64,000 nt of DNA from the NCBI GenBank assembly GCA_002722055.1, contig PBKD01000002.1, forward strand, positions 62,001 to 126,000, written 5' to 3'. The stretch comes from Rhodospirillaceae bacterium. GTDB lineage: Bacteria; Pseudomonadota; Alphaproteobacteria; SHVP01. The notes below the pieces were generated by a model. The model was not told the origin of the DNA, made no database searches, and saw only the letters and a list, made by a program, of their open reading frames with translations. Below are positions 1 through 10,278 of this stretch, piece after piece. How positions within the stretch are numbered: position 1 is the first letter of the stretch; every line of letters starts with the position of its first letter. A program made the position numbers and the translations under genes.

Positions 1-689
1 TGTGCAATAATACCATTTTCTAATTCATATCGGCTCAATATTTTATCTAAACTTTTTTGATTACTATTTATTGCCTGTTTTGCATTAATTGTAGCTATAT
101 CAGAAAGTGACCCTTCTGGTACAAAAATAGGAAAAATTTTATTCTGATTCTGAGTTAAGTTTATCCAAGAAATTCTCCACTTATTTGGATCATCCCACAA
201 CATCATAACCCCTTCTTTTTCATATACAGGAATAATGATTTGCCTTTTACTAATTGATTCTGAAAATAAGATATCGTTGGACTTAAGAAATTCTCTTATT
301 TTAGAAGAATTAAATTTAACTAAAAATGTTGCAAAATATCTCTTATCTAGAGCCTTTTCTTTATCGATCTGCAATGATGAAATCATTTCAATAATCTTTT
401 TATCATTTATTTTAGGAACTAAATTAATTTGATCCGCTACAACTAATCTTTTAATTAATTTTAAATAAGCTATTCGCTGAGCTTTATTTAAAGCGATATC
501 TCTAGCATTTGAGGTAGTAGTTGAGGTTATATCTACAACAATATTTTTTACAACATAAGGGTCAACTGTTTCATTTGCCTTTGCATTATTTAGGCTAATT
601 ATAACTAGGAAAAAAGACAAAAGTACAGAATAGATAATTCTATAATATATAAGATTATTTATTAATTTAAAATTATAATTTTTTATCAT
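1..689 (-). CDS. DUF2066 domain-containing protein (3' end outside window)
   Basis: Reading the minus strand from ATG at 689 gives an open frame that runs off the left edge (about 229 codons visible). The N-terminus is basic, followed by a hydrophobic stretch (about residues 12-32, with VLLSFFLVIISL) ending in NAKA before NETVDPY, so a secreted or periplasmic protein is likely. The next region (VVKNIVVDITSTTTSNARDIALNKAQRIAY) matches what I remember of the DUF2066 family: an early 'A..A...A' helix after a short beta strand. Its function is unknown. In Alphaproteobacteria this gene commonly sits divergent from purM, as here. The start is 114 nt from the purM start, so the two share a promoter region. 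Confidence 0.7.
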   Translation of the reverse strand, partial: MIKNYNFKLINNLIYYRIIYSVLLSFFLVIISLNNAKANETVDPYVVKNIVVDITSTTTSNARDIALNKAQRIAYLKLIKRLVVADQINLVPKINDKKIIEMISSLQIDKEKALDKRYFATFLVKFNSSKIREFLKSNDILFSESISKRQIIIPVYEKEGVMMLWDDPNKWRISWINLTQNQNKIFPIFVPEGSLSDIATINAKQAINSNQKSLDKILSRYELENGIIA

Positions 690-802
690 TGAAAATAACA
701 AAACTATTGTTAAAATTTATTATTAATATATTAGTATACAATATATTAATAAATTTAAATAAAATAAATTATCAAAAAAAAACAAACATCAGGCTAAATT
801 AT

Positions 803-1840
803 ATGAAAAAAAATACTTACAAGTCCTCTGGTGTAGATATCGATGCAGGAAATCAAATAGTTAATGATATAAAGTTATTAGCTAGAAAAACTAAAAGAAC
901 AGGTGAAGTCAATAAGTTAGGCGATTTTGCAAGTATTTTTGACCTAAAACATGCAGGGTATAAGGATCCCTTAATCGTGTCCTCTACTGACGGAGTAGGA
1001 ACAAAATTACTTATAGCATCAGAATTAGATAAGTATGATACGATTGGGATTGACTTGGTTGCAATGTGTGTAAATGATCTAATTGTTCAAGGGGCAGATC
1101 CTCTATTTTTTTTAGACTATATAGCTATAGGTAAATTAGATAAGAAATTAATTATTTCAATAATGAATGGTATAATTAAAGGATGTGAAATATCAGGATG
1201 CGCATTATCTGGAGGGGAAACAGCTGAGCTACCAGATATGTATAATTCAGATAAATTTGATCTAGCTGGCTTTGCAATAGGAGCAGTAGAAAGAGAAAAT
1301 TTAATCACAAAAGATAAAATAAAAAATAAGAATATAATTATAGGAATTCCTTCATCAGGTTTTCATTCTAATGGTTATTCACTAATAAGAAAAATAATTA
1401 TATCAAATAAAATAGATCTTAATAAGAATTTAGATTTCATACCTAATACTCTGGGCGAGGAGTTATTGATTCCTACTAAAATATATGTACCATTTTTAAA
1501 AAAATTAAATAAATATAAATTATTAAACGGTATTGCTCATATAACTGGTGGTGGATTAACTGAGAACATCCCAAGAGTATTACCTGATGGTAAATCAGCT
1601 AAAATTTTTTTAAATTCATGGGAAATACCTGAAATATTTAATTGGATTAAAGAAATAGGATATATTCCAAGTCAAGAAATGTTAAAAACTTTCAATTGCG
1701 GTATAGGTATGGTTTTAATTATTGATGAGCAAAATTACAATAAATTTAAAGAGGTTTGTGATAAAATTAATGAAAAAATATTTATTATTGGTGAAATTGA
1801 AAATGATGATGATAAGCCTAAAGTAATTTATAAAAAATAA
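803..1840 (+). CDS. purM: Phosphoribosylformylglycinamidine cyclo-ligase (AIR synthase)
   Basis: PurM closes FGAM to aminoimidazole ribotide with ATP in de novo purine synthesis (cytosol). Family motifs seen: STDGVGTK (about residues 61-68), CVNDLIVQGADPLFFLDY, SGGETAELPDMY, GIPSSGFHSNGYSL and AHITGGGLTENIPR. I take the ATG at 803 (345 aa, the usual length, protein starting MKKNTYKSSGVDIDAG). An in-frame ATG at 689 would add 38 residues of Ile/Asn/Lys-rich sequence not found in the family and would overlap the divergent gene's start. It is followed after 20 nt by purN, the next-but-one partner in the pathway, so the two are probably one operon. Confidence 0.95.
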   Translation: MKKNTYKSSGVDIDAGNQIVNDIKLLARKTKRTGEVNKLGDFASIFDLKHAGYKDPLIVSSTDGVGTKLLIASELDKYDTIGIDLVAMCVNDLIVQGADPLFFLDYIAIGKLDKKLIISIMNGIIKGCEISGCALSGGETAELPDMYNSDKFDLAGFAIGAVERENLITKDKIKNKNIIIGIPSSGFHSNGYSLIRKIIISNKIDLNKNLDFIPNTLGEELLIPTKIYVPFLKKLNKYKLLNGIAHITGGGLTENIPRVLPDGKSAKIFLNSWEIPEIFNWIKEIGYIPSQEMLKTFNCGIGMVLIIDEQNYNKFKEVCDKINEKIFIIGEIENDDDKPKVIYKK

Positions 1841-1860
1841 TAAATGGAGTATATATAATT

Positions 1861-2511
1861 TTGTTTAACCTAGGTATTTTAATTTCTGGAAAAGGCACTA
1901 ACCTCGAAAATATTTATAATTTTACCCAAAAATTTTCAAATAAAATTAGAATTTCATCTGTTGTATGTAATAATCCAGAAGCATTAGGAATTGATATTGC
2001 CAAGAAAAATAATTTGCCTTTAGAAATTATTAATCATAATAAATTTATTGATAGGGTATCATTTGAGAAAGAAATAGACTCTGTATTTTCTGAAAAAAAA
2101 GTTGATTTAATTTGTAATGCAGGTTTTATGAGAGTTCTTACAAGTTGGTTTGTAAATAAATGGTTAAATAAACAAATAAATATTCACCCTTCTCTTTTAC
2201 CCTCCTACCCTGGACTTAACACACACAAAAGAGCAATAAATGAAGGTGTAAAATTCTCAGGTTGTACAGTTCACTTTGTGAGATCAAAATTAGACTCAGG
2301 ACCAATAATTAATCAAGCAGTTGTACCTATAAGTCCAGAAGATACAGAAGAAACTTTAAGCAAAAAGATACTAAAAGCCGAACATATAATCTACCCTCAA
2401 GCAATCAGACTCATATCAGAAAAGAAGTTAGAGGTAATTAATAATAAAGTTATTTATAAGGAACATTTTTCACCTAAAGAAATAACAATTAACCCTTCAG
2501 AAGGCAACTAA
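1861..2511 (+). CDS. purN: Phosphoribosylglycinamide formyltransferase
   Basis: PurN transfers a formyl group from 10-formyl-THF to GAR in purine synthesis. The protein (216 aa) starts with the family's [12 protein letters not shown] nucleotide loop. It carries NAGFMRVL and the catalytic Asn/His in [12 protein letters not shown], and the catalytic Asp in [14 protein letters not shown]. The start is TTG at 1861; no ATG lies upstream in frame, and a GGAG sits 11 nt before it. It is downstream of purM. Its stop overlaps the stop of the convergent ndk gene by 4 nt, so there is no room for a dedicated terminator. Confidence 0.94.
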   Translation: MFNLGILISGKGTNLENIYNFTQKFSNKIRISSVVCNNPEALGIDIAKKNNLPLEIINHNKFIDRVSFEKEIDSVFSEKKVDLICNAGFMRVLTSWFVNKWLNKQINIHPSLLPSYPGLNTHKRAINEGVKFSGCTVHFVRSKLDSGPIINQAVVPISPEDTEETLSKKILKAEHIIYPQAIRLISEKKLEVINNKVIYKEHFSPKEITINPSEGN

Positions 2512-2930
2512 TCTAAAATTTCTAGTTCACTAAAGAAAAAATTTATTTCTATTTTTGCATTTTCGATTGAATCAGATCCATGCACAGAATTCGCAGTTAA
2601 TGATTCTGCAAAATCTTTTCTAATAGTTCCTTCATCAGCATCATCTGGATTCGTAGCACCCATAATTTCTCTATTTTTTTTAACAGCGTTTTCTCCCTCT
2701 AAAACTTGAACAACAACCGGACCTGAAGTCATGAAATTACATAGTTCATTAAAAAAGGGTCTATCAGAATGTACTGAGTAAAATTTTTTTGACTGTTCCA
2801 TGGTTAAATGTAGTTTTTTTAATGCAATAATTCTCAGCCCATTATTTTCAAATCTAGATAATATTTGCCCAATTAAATTTCTTTTAGTTGCATCAGGTTT
2901 AATAATAGATAAAGTTCTTTCATTTGACAT
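2508..2930 (-). CDS. ndk: Nucleoside diphosphate kinase
   Basis: Ndk moves the gamma-phosphate of ATP to NDPs through a phospho-histidine. The 140-aa product starts [18 protein letters not shown], the standard N-terminus. It contains the catalytic His in [12 protein letters not shown] near residue 117 and the [14 protein letters not shown] segment. A longer reading from 2945 (MKGYK...) adds five residues not typical of the family; I chose 2930. It ends tail-to-tail against purN with a 4-nt overlap. holC lies just upstream (stop at 2951), so holC-ndk may be cotranscribed with pepA. Confidence 0.95.
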   Translation of the reverse strand: MSNERTLSIIKPDATKRNLIGQILSRFENNGLRIIALKKLHLTMEQSKKFYSVHSDRPFFNELCNFMTSGPVVVQVLEGENAVKKNREIMGATNPDDADEGTIRKDFAESLTANSVHGSDSIENAKIEINFFFSELEILD

Positions 2931-2950
2931 TTTATAACCTTTCAAAACAA

Positions 2951-3409
2951 TTATGATAAATATTTATCAGATTTTTCCCAACCAGAAATTTCTTGTCGCC
3001 AACAATCAACTTTGTATCCTTTATTCTTTATATGTTCAACTCTGACCAGGGCATCTTTAATAATTTGATCATCTTTTCCATCAAAAATATCAATAATTTT
3101 TTTATATTTTTCTATATTTTCAGGTAAATAACCTTCAATCGTAACAAAAACATCTGCATTATTATTAATATTTTCACTAAGGGACAACAATATGGGGTGT
3201 ACATTAATATAATTTGAGTCATCTACATAGTGAGGAATAAAAGACTCATTACTATAAGTCCATAAAAAATCATCAATGTATTCTAACCTATTTTGGTTTT
3301 TAAATAAAAAATTAACCATTGAACCCTCTTGAATAATTTTTTCGAGAAGTCTAGGAAGTAATTTTTCCACACTTGATCTTGTGATTTTATAAAAATTTAT
3401 TTCAGTCAC
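2951..3409 (-). CDS. holC: DNA polymerase III chi subunit
   Basis: HolC (chi) links the clamp loader to SSB. The 152-aa protein starts MTEINFYKI, and has the pattern [20 protein letters not shown], ..[19 protein letters not shown].. and ..HPILLS.., which matches the chi family (LxxLL start, 'LWTFxxxSFLPHG' motif, then HPV/I). It overlaps the end of pepA by 4 nt (ATGA), the usual pepA-holC arrangement in Alphaproteobacteria. The family diverges fast; the pairing with pepA strengthens the call. Confidence 0.88.
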   Translation of the reverse strand: MTEINFYKITRSSVEKLLPRLLEKIIQEGSMVNFLFKNQNRLEYIDDFLWTYSNESFIPHYVDDSNYINVHPILLSLSENINNNADVFVTIEGYLPENIEKYKKIIDIFDGKDDQIIKDALVRVEHIKNKGYKVDCWRQEISGWEKSDKYLS

Positions 3410-4896
3410 TTTTCATAATTATCTCTAATGAACTGATCAAGTAACCTAACACCAAAACCAGTACCACCTTTGGGAACAGTAGGTTTAGATGAGTTTCCCC
3501 ACGTTACTCCTGCAATATCTAAATGAGCCCATGGGGTTTTATTAACGAATCTTTGTAAAAATTGCGCAGCTGTTATACTTCCAGCACCTCTACTACCTAC
3601 ATTTTTCACATCAGCAATTTGACTATTGATTAATTTATCGTAATCCTCAGATAATGGAAATCTCCAAATTAATTCATTTACTTTTTTACCGGCACCTATC
3701 AATCTTTCGGCAAGTAAATCATCATTTGAAAATAGACCAGCATATTTTTCACCAAGAGCAACAATTATTGCCCCTGTGAGAGTAGCTAGATCGACCATTA
3801 TTGATGGTTTATATTTTTTTTGCGTATACCATAAAATATCTGCAAGAACTAACCTTCCTTCAGCATCCGTATTAATTACTTCTATTGTCTGACCTGACAT
3901 AGATTGAACTACATCTCCAGGTCTCTGAGCACTACCTGAAGGCATATTCTCAACCAAACCAACAACTCCAATAGCGTTTACCTTTGCTTTCCTATTCGAC
4001 AAACAACTCATTAGACCTGCTACAACCCCTGCTCCTCCCATATCCCATTTCATATCTTCCATACCTTGAGAGGGCTTAATTGATATACCTCCTGAGTCGA
4101 AAGTAACACCTTTTCCAATAAATGAGAGAGGCTTTTCATTTTTAGCCCCCCCATTATATCTAAAAACTATTACTCTTGGCTCATTTATACTTCCTTGGGC
4201 AACGCCAAGAAGAGCATTCATTTTTAAATTTTTTATTTGATTAGGTAGTAAAATTTCTACTTTCATATTTGGTTTTTCAAGTTTTTTTGTTATTTCTGCA
4301 AATGATTTAGGAGTTAGTTCATTAGCTGGCTCACTAACTAGATTTCTTGTAAGAAAAACACCATCAATTATTTTACTGGTAGAATTAAAATCTTTTTTTA
4401 TTAATTCAAAATTATTAACCATAAAAAAAATTTCTTTAAGTGAATTCTTTCTTTCCTTGAGTTTATTTCTTAAATATTTGTTAAATTGATAATTACTTAA
4501 CCTCAAACCCAGTAATAAGTGTGAACAAAATTTTTCAAAAGTAATTTGCATTCCATCTAAATTATCCATAATTAAATAGGCAATTTCTACTTTAGACTTA
4601 TTCAAAAGGTTAGCAGTTTTACCACCAATATTTTCAGCTAGAAGACTGTCTTGTTTCTTGATATCTCCTATTCCAATTAGTAAAATTCTAGAAATATTCA
4701 TTTTATTTGGAGAAATAACCTCTATATTTTGTCCATTTTTCCCAGTAAAATTTGACCTTTTAATTGCCTTGCTAATTTGACCTTCAGTTTTAAGGTCTAT
4801 TTTTTTTAAAGATCCTGTTAATTTTTGACCTTCATATACAAAAATAACCAAATTATGTTTTTGTGGCATTGAAATTTTACTAAAACTGATTTTCAT
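3406..4896 (-). CDS. pepA: Leucyl aminopeptidase (M17 family)
   Basis: A 496-aa cytosolic zinc/manganese aminopeptidase that removes N-terminal residues from peptides. The M17 signature NTDAEGRLVLADIL is present (about residues 340-355). So are metal ligands in GKGVTFDSGGISIKP (Lys and Asp), the segment MKWDMGGAGVV and the C-terminal HLDIAGVTW. The N-terminal 160 residues form the less conserved macrodomain-like part. The start ATG at 4896 is preceded by a GGTGAGG-like stretch on the minus strand. First gene of the pepA-holC-ndk unit, divergent from lptF. Confidence 0.95.
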   Translation of the reverse strand: MKISFSKISMPQKHNLVIFVYEGQKLTGSLKKIDLKTEGQISKAIKRSNFTGKNGQNIEVISPNKMNISRILLIGIGDIKKQDSLLAENIGGKTANLLNKSKVEIAYLIMDNLDGMQITFEKFCSHLLLGLRLSNYQFNKYLRNKLKERKNSLKEIFFMVNNFELIKKDFNSTSKIIDGVFLTRNLVSEPANELTPKSFAEITKKLEKPNMKVEILLPNQIKNLKMNALLGVAQGSINEPRVIVFRYNGGAKNEKPLSFIGKGVTFDSGGISIKPSQGMEDMKWDMGGAGVVAGLMSCLSNRKAKVNAIGVVGLVENMPSGSAQRPGDVVQSMSGQTIEVINTDAEGRLVLADILWYTQKKYKPSIMVDLATLTGAIIVALGEKYAGLFSNDDLLAERLIGAGKKVNELIWRFPLSEDYDKLINSQIADVKNVGSRGAGSITAAQFLQRFVNKTPWAHLDIAGVTWGNSSKPTVPKGGTGFGVRLLDQFIRDNYEK

Positions 4897-5007
4897 TTAA
4901 CCTCACCTTTTCTTTTTTATGCAAATAGTATAAATATCTTATAAAATATCGACAACTTATTATTGTAATTTATTAAAATACCTTATTTTTTATGTTATAT
5001 TAAAAAA

Positions 5008-6126
5008 ATGAACAGAATTACTTGGTATATTTTCCGACAACATATAGGACCTTTTTTCTTTATTACATTAACTCTAACCAGTGTAATATGGCTAACTCAA
5101 AGTCTAAGGTTTTTAGATTTAATTATTAACCGTGGCTTATCTGGTAGCACAATTTTATACCTCACTTTACTGCTTCTTCCAAACTTTTTAGTATTAATTA
5201 TACCTATAACTGTCTTTTGCTCTGTGCTTTTTGTATACTATAAACTTCAAAATGATAGCGAATTAGTCGTAATGAAGGCTGCAGGATTAAGTCAATGGAG
5301 ATTAATGCAACCAATATTGCGGTTTGGACTAATTACTACTTTTATATTATTTATTTTTACGTTGATTTTACAACCTTTAGGATTTGGTACTTTCAAAGAT
5401 AAACAATTCACTTTTAGACATAATTTAGCACCTGTTATTGGTCAAGAGGGAGTATTTAATACAATTATTCCTGGTGTTACAGTTTTTGTAAGAGAGAGAG
5501 GTTCTGCTGGAGAACTTAAAGGGATATTAGTTCATGATGAAAGAAACCGAGATAGGCCTGTTACAATGATTGCAAAAGAGGGATCATTTGTAATTCTTGA
5601 TGATAGTCCTTTTTTTGTTTTGTCAGAGGGCAATAGACAGGAATTTCGTCAAGTTTCTAATCAAGTATCGCTTCTCTATTTTGATAGATACGTAGTAAAC
5701 CTTGGAACAATAGCGAAAAAACCCAAAGATAGATGGCGTGAGGGTTCTGAGAGATTTCTACACGAGTTATTTAATCCAGGGGATTCACCTGATGATATAG
5801 AAAACTATAACAAATTACGTGCAGAGGGTCATAGAAGAATTTTAACCCCTTTCTATGCTCTTTGCTTGGCTCTGATAGCCGGAGCAGGGGTTTTAAGCAT
5901 AAGCAATGAAAGAAGAAAAAAATGGCATGGGCCAGTTATCGCGAGTATTGCGGCTTTAGGGTTTGAAATTATTGGTTATTCAATTTTATCAATAATACCA
6001 AAAATTCCTCAAATTACTCCTTTAATCTATTTACATATCCTATTAACTATTTCTATAGCTTTATTAATAATATTAAAACAACCAAAATTTAAATTTAATA
6101 GTTTACAATTGCATCAGAAAGTTTAA
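5008..6126 (+). CDS. lptF: LPS export ABC transporter permease LptF
   Basis: LptF is one of two inner-membrane permeases of the LptB2FG extractor that pulls lipopolysaccharide into the Lpt bridge. The 372-aa protein has TM segments near residues 12-35, 50-80 and 98-125. A periplasmic beta-jellyroll domain follows (about 135-265, containing FVRERGSAGELKGILVHDE), then three C-terminal TM segments. The motif NDSELVVMKAAGLSQWRL is the cytoplasmic coupling region that contacts LptB. The gene is immediately followed by lptG (no gap). lptB is not in the window. Confidence 0.93.
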   Translation: MNRITWYIFRQHIGPFFFITLTLTSVIWLTQSLRFLDLIINRGLSGSTILYLTLLLLPNFLVLIIPITVFCSVLFVYYKLQNDSELVVMKAAGLSQWRLMQPILRFGLITTFILFIFTLILQPLGFGTFKDKQFTFRHNLAPVIGQEGVFNTIIPGVTVFVRERGSAGELKGILVHDERNRDRPVTMIAKEGSFVILDDSPFFVLSEGNRQEFRQVSNQVSLLYFDRYVVNLGTIAKKPKDRWREGSERFLHELFNPGDSPDDIENYNKLRAEGHRRILTPFYALCLALIAGAGVLSISNERRKKWHGPVIASIAALGFEIIGYSILSIIPKIPQITPLIYLHILLTISIALLIILKQPKFKFNSLQLHQKV

Positions 6127-7224
6127 ATGAAAATATCATTAACTCTCTCAATTTATCTAGCTAAACAGTTCATTTATGGTTTGCTATTATCATCATCTAT
6201 TCTATTTGGTTTAGTTTTTTTGATTGATTTAGTTGAACTTTTAAGACGAGCATCTGGTGAAGAAATAAACTTTACAACGGTAATTTTAATGGCAATACTT
6301 AAGTTACCTATAATGATTCAAAAACTACTACCTTTTGTAGCACTTTTTGGAAGTATTTTCACTTTTGCTAAGCTTAGTAGGACAAATGAATTGGTTGTTA
6401 CCAAGGCGGCAGGAGTTTCAGTTTGGCAATTTTTATTTCCTTCTTTAGTTATTTCTCTAATTCTAGGTGTATTATTTATTACACTCTTAAACCCACTTTC
6501 ATCATTAATGGCAAGCAAATATGAATGGCTAGAGACAAAGTACTTTAGAAAAAGCTCTAGCCTATTAGCAGTCTCGCCTGGGGGTGTTTGGCTTAGACAA
6601 GTAGAGAAAGATAGCTTATCGGTTATCCATGCCGAACGTGTAACAGGACAAGGAATAGACTTAAGAAATGTAATTATTTTTTTATATAATAAAAATGGAG
6701 ATAAGTTTCTAAAAAGAATAGATGCAAAAGTTGCCATATTGAAACCTCCTTTGTGGTATTTAAAAGATGTATTAATTACTTCCTCAGAGAAAGAACCTGT
6801 GAATAAAGCAGAATTTAATTTAGAGACTAACTTAACAAAGGGACGGATTCAGGATAGTTTTGCCTCCCCAGAAACATTATCTTTTTGGACATTACCAGGT
6901 TTTATAAATATACTTAAAGAAGCTGGTTTTACTGCTAACAAACATAGGGTTTACTGGCATTCTCTATTGTCTATGCCCCTTTTTCTTTTTTCTATGGTAC
7001 TAATTGCAGCTACATTTTCTCTCAGGTTATCGTACAATAGAAAAGGTACAGGTATTTTAATTATTGGTGGTGTTATGTCGGGTTTTGTTTTATATGTATT
7101 TTCTGATATTATCTTTGCATTAGGGCTGTCGGGTAAACTGCCTGCTATTTTAGCTGCGTGGACTCCTGCAGGTATTTGCACTTTAATTGGTTTTTCACTA
7201 CTATTTCATCTAGAAGATGGTTAA
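6127..7224 (+). CDS. lptG: LPS export ABC transporter permease LptG
   Basis: Second permease of LptB2FG. The 365-aa protein has the same plan as LptF: TM segments at about 15-35, 60-82 and 100-125, a periplasmic jellyroll (about 140-260) and C-terminal TM segments. The coupling motif is LSRTNELVVTKAAGVSVWQF; VSPGGVWLRQ in the periplasmic part is typical of LptG. It starts directly after the lptF stop and overlaps lptD by 8 nt, so the three are translationally tied. Confidence 0.93.
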   Translation: MKISLTLSIYLAKQFIYGLLLSSSILFGLVFLIDLVELLRRASGEEINFTTVILMAILKLPIMIQKLLPFVALFGSIFTFAKLSRTNELVVTKAAGVSVWQFLFPSLVISLILGVLFITLLNPLSSLMASKYEWLETKYFRKSSSLLAVSPGGVWLRQVEKDSLSVIHAERVTGQGIDLRNVIIFLYNKNGDKFLKRIDAKVAILKPPLWYLKDVLITSSEKEPVNKAEFNLETNLTKGRIQDSFASPETLSFWTLPGFINILKEAGFTANKHRVYWHSLLSMPLFLFSMVLIAATFSLRLSYNRKGTGILIIGGVMSGFVLYVFSDIIFALGLSGKLPAILAAWTPAGICTLIGFSLLFHLEDG

Positions 7225-9370
7225 AATTAGACAAAAATTTAAAATTTTGATTTTCGTATTTATAATTTTTTTTTCAATAAAAAATTTGAGTGTTGCTAAT
7301 CAAAATGAGAGTGATAACGAAGTAATTATCGCTGCCAATAATATTTATTTTGACAATAATGATAAAACAGTCACTGCAAGTGGTAATGTTGAGATTGTTT
7401 TAAAAGATAAAGTTTTATTTTCAGATAAAGTAGTATATTTCCAAGACACTGACACGATAACAGCTCAGGGAAATATAAGTTTACTTCAAGAGAATGGTAA
7501 TGTTTTTTTTGCCGATTCTTTAGAACTATCTAATCAGATGAGTGAAGGTATAATCGAGAGTTTTAGAGCCTTACTAAAAAGTGATGCAAGGTTTGCTGCT
7601 CAGTCAGCCATAAGAAAAAACGAAATTGTAATTATGAATAATGCTGTTTACTCTCCATGTAAACCATGTGAAAATAAAAAATATGAACCTCTCTGGCAAG
7701 TCAGAGCAAAAGAAATTATTCATGATGAACAAAAAAAAGAAATACAATATACTCACGCAAGATTTGAAATTAGAGGTATCCCTGTCTTTTACACCCCAAT
7801 ATTTTCTCACCCTGATTCAACAGTAGAAAAAAAGACTGGTTTTTTAATTCCAACTCAAGGAAGATCCTCACAACTAGGAGGAACGGTTTCAATTCCTTTT
7901 TTTATTAATTTTTCCCCTAATTTTGATATGACCTTAGAGACTAAGTTTACTTCAAAAGAAGGTGCAATAATTAGTGCTGAGTTAAGACATAAAACAAAAA
8001 AAGGATATTATCAATTTGAGGGATCTTTAACTAACCCTGATAAAAGGGATGAGAATAATCAAAAAATTGGTCAAAAAAAAGAAAGAAGTCATTTATTTGC
8101 ATCAGGTAATTTTAAATGGGATGAAATTTGGGACTGGGGTTTCTCTGGAGCAGTTTCAAGTGATGATACATATCTCAGAAAGTATAATATTAATAGTTCT
8201 GACACACTTCAAAATAATATATTTATTGAAGGCATAAGTGGAAAAAGTTATGCAAGCTTTAATACATTCTTTTTTCAAGGTTTAAGAATTGAAGATGATC
8301 CAGGTGAAACACCAATAATTTTTCCTTTTTTAGAGCATAGATTTATAAGCCAACCAAACGACATAGGTTTATTATTTAAATTAAATAGTAATTTCATCCA
8401 TTTACATAGAAAACAAGGAATAGATAGTACCCGACTATCTCTAAGGGGAGGTTGGCATTTACCAAGCACAAGCAAATTAGGCGATTTAATGATGCTATCT
8501 CTCGAGTTTAAAGCTGATAGCTATGTAACAAATGATATACCATTAAATAATGACTCATCAATAGTAAATAATAATGAATTTGTATATAGATTAGTCCCTG
8601 AATTATCGGGTGAATGGAGCTGGCCAATAATTAAAAGAGAGAAAGATTCGCATCAACTTATAGAACCAATAGCAAGTTTTGCTGTAAGTCCTTATGGAGG
8701 AAATCCAAGCAAAATTCCAAATGAAGATAGCAGAAGTTTTGAGTTTGACGATACAAATGTTTTCAGTATAAATAGGTTTCCTGGTATTGATAGAATTGAG
8801 GGGGGGCCACGAATTAATTTGGGTTTAAAATATGGTATATATGGTAAAAATTCTGGTTCAATGAATATTCTTATAGGTCAAGTATTCAGACTAAAATCAG
8901 ATGATACATTTGCAGAAAGATCAGGACTAGAAGATAGAACTTCTGACTATGTAGGAAAAGTATCATTTTCTCCTCAGAAAGATATAAATTATTATCAAAG
9001 ATTGAGATTAGATAAAAGGAAACTATCATTAAGAAGAAATGAAATAGGACTAGATCTAGGTCCTGAAAAGCATAAATTTAATTTAACATATATTTCACTC
9101 AATAGGGAATTAACTGCAGATGAATTAGTAGACAGGGAAGAAATTTCAGCAACAGGTAGAACAAATTTTTTGAATAATTGGCATCTTCAAGGAACAACTA
9201 GAAGAGACCTTACAAGTGACGGTGGGATGATAAACTCTGGGGCAAGCATAGAGTATTTGGATGATTGTTTTATTTTTATTATCAGTTTTGATAGAAATTT
9301 TACCAGAGATAGAGATCTTCAACCAAGCTCGTCTATTACATTTAGAGTAAAACTTAAAAATTTGGGGTAA
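7217..9370 (+). CDS. lptD: LPS-assembly protein LptD
   Basis: LptD is the outer-membrane barrel that inserts LPS together with LptE. The 717-aa protein has a basic/hydrophobic signal peptide (cleavage near residue 27, after SVA). An OstA/LptA-like periplasmic domain follows (about 35-130: ITAQGNISLLQENGNVFFAD). The rest, about 200-717, is a strand-rich barrel ending in a hydrophobic strand. The cysteine pair in SPCKPCENKKYEPLW and the Cys of YLDDCFIF near the C-terminus are the expected disulfide positions. Overlaps lptG; surA follows after 5 nt. Confidence 0.93.
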   Translation: MVKIRQKFKILIFVFIIFFSIKNLSVANQNESDNEVIIAANNIYFDNNDKTVTASGNVEIVLKDKVLFSDKVVYFQDTDTITAQGNISLLQENGNVFFADSLELSNQMSEGIIESFRALLKSDARFAAQSAIRKNEIVIMNNAVYSPCKPCENKKYEPLWQVRAKEIIHDEQKKEIQYTHARFEIRGIPVFYTPIFSHPDSTVEKKTGFLIPTQGRSSQLGGTVSIPFFINFSPNFDMTLETKFTSKEGAIISAELRHKTKKGYYQFEGSLTNPDKRDENNQKIGQKKERSHLFASGNFKWDEIWDWGFSGAVSSDDTYLRKYNINSSDTLQNNIFIEGISGKSYASFNTFFFQGLRIEDDPGETPIIFPFLEHRFISQPNDIGLLFKLNSNFIHLHRKQGIDSTRLSLRGGWHLPSTSKLGDLMMLSLEFKADSYVTNDIPLNNDSSIVNNNEFVYRLVPELSGEWSWPIIKREKDSHQLIEPIASFAVSPYGGNPSKIPNEDSRSFEFDDTNVFSINRFPGIDRIEGGPRINLGLKYGIYGKNSGSMNILIGQVFRLKSDDTFAERSGLEDRTSDYVGKVSFSPQKDINYYQRLRLDKRKLSLRRNEIGLDLGPEKHKFNLTYISLNRELTADELVDREEISATGRTNFLNNWHLQGTTRRDLTSDGGMINSGASIEYLDDCFIFIISFDRNFTRDRDLQPSSSITFRVKLKNLG

Positions 9371-9375
9371 TTGAT

Positions 9376-10278
9376 TTGAATAATTTACAAAAGAAAATAA
9401 TTTTTGTTATCCTGTTTATTTTTTTGTATACAAAAATATGCTACTCAGATATCCAAAAAATTGCTGTTGTAGTAAATGATGAAATAATTTCAGAATATGA
9501 TATTAATGAGAGAATAAAACTTATTACCTTTTCATCTGAAATAAAAAATAATAATTTAAGAAACAAAGTTTTAAATTTATTAATTGACGAAAAAATTAAA
9601 ATACAAGAATCAAAGAAGATTGGCATTAGTATAAGTAATAAAGATATCGAAAGAGGAATAAATATTATAGAAAAACAAAATAATATGGATAAAGGTCAAT
9701 TAAAAATAAAACTTAAAGAAAAAAATATAAGTATACATACTCTAACCGAACAGATAACTGGTGAAATATTATGGCAAAAGCTACTATCAAGGAAAATTCT
9801 TCCTCAAATTGCTGTAACTGAAAATGAATTAGAAGAAGCATTAAAAATTGAAAAAAATAATTTAAAAATTATAAATACAAAATTTAATTTAAGCCAAATT
9901 ATTTTTGAAAAAAAATTAAAAATTAATGATAAAAAAATATACAAAAGTATAAAAAATATAAATAATTGCCCTGATTTTGAAAAGAAAGGTAAACTTCTTG
10001 GAGCTAAAATATCAACAAATTTAGGTGATATAAATATTAATGATACACCGAAAATTATTAAAAATGCTTTAAATAAATTAAATATAGGTGATAAAACTAA
10101 TTTAATTACTACCTCAAATGGAATTCAAATATTTATGATTTGTGATATTAAAGTTGTTGATTCAAGCAAACAAAAAAATAAGGTTAGGCAACAGATTGCT
10201 CGAAAAAAAATATTCAATTTATCAAAAAAATATTTAGATGATATAAAAAGAAACTCAGTAATCGATATAAGACAATGA
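9376..10278 (+). CDS. surA: SurA-type periplasmic chaperone/peptidyl-prolyl isomerase
   Basis: SurA escorts outer-membrane proteins such as LptD through the periplasm. The protein (300 aa) has a signal peptide (to about residue 24), then the SurA N-domain (IAVVVNDEIISEYDINERI, LLIDEKIKIQESKKIGISIS, LKEKNISIHTLTEQI). A single, degenerate rotamase-like domain follows (about 165-265, ending TTSNGIQIFMICD). It is shorter than E. coli SurA (about 430 aa, two rotamase domains), but single-domain forms are common in Alphaproteobacteria. The start is TTG at 9376, five nt after lptD. Very Lys/Asn/Ile-rich. The neighbourhood (lptD-surA-pdxA-rsmA) supports the call. Confidence 0.85.
   Translation: MNNLQKKIIFVILFIFLYTKICYSDIQKIAVVVNDEIISEYDINERIKLITFSSEIKNNNLRNKVLNLLIDEKIKIQESKKIGISISNKDIERGINIIEKQNNMDKGQLKIKLKEKNISIHTLTEQITGEILWQKLLSRKILPQIAVTENELEEALKIEKNNLKIINTKFNLSQIIFEKKLKINDKKIYKSIKNINNCPDFEKKGKLLGAKISTNLGDININDTPKIIKNALNKLNIGDKTNLITTSNGIQIFMICDIKVVDSSKQKNKVRQQIARKKIFNLSKKYLDDIKRNSVIDIRQ

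Noticed and set aside
689-802. 38-residue N-terminal extension of PurM from ATG 689
   Set aside because: The extra residues are low-complexity Ile/Asn/Lys, outside the family's length, and overlap the divergent gene's start. ATG 803 gives a normal protein.
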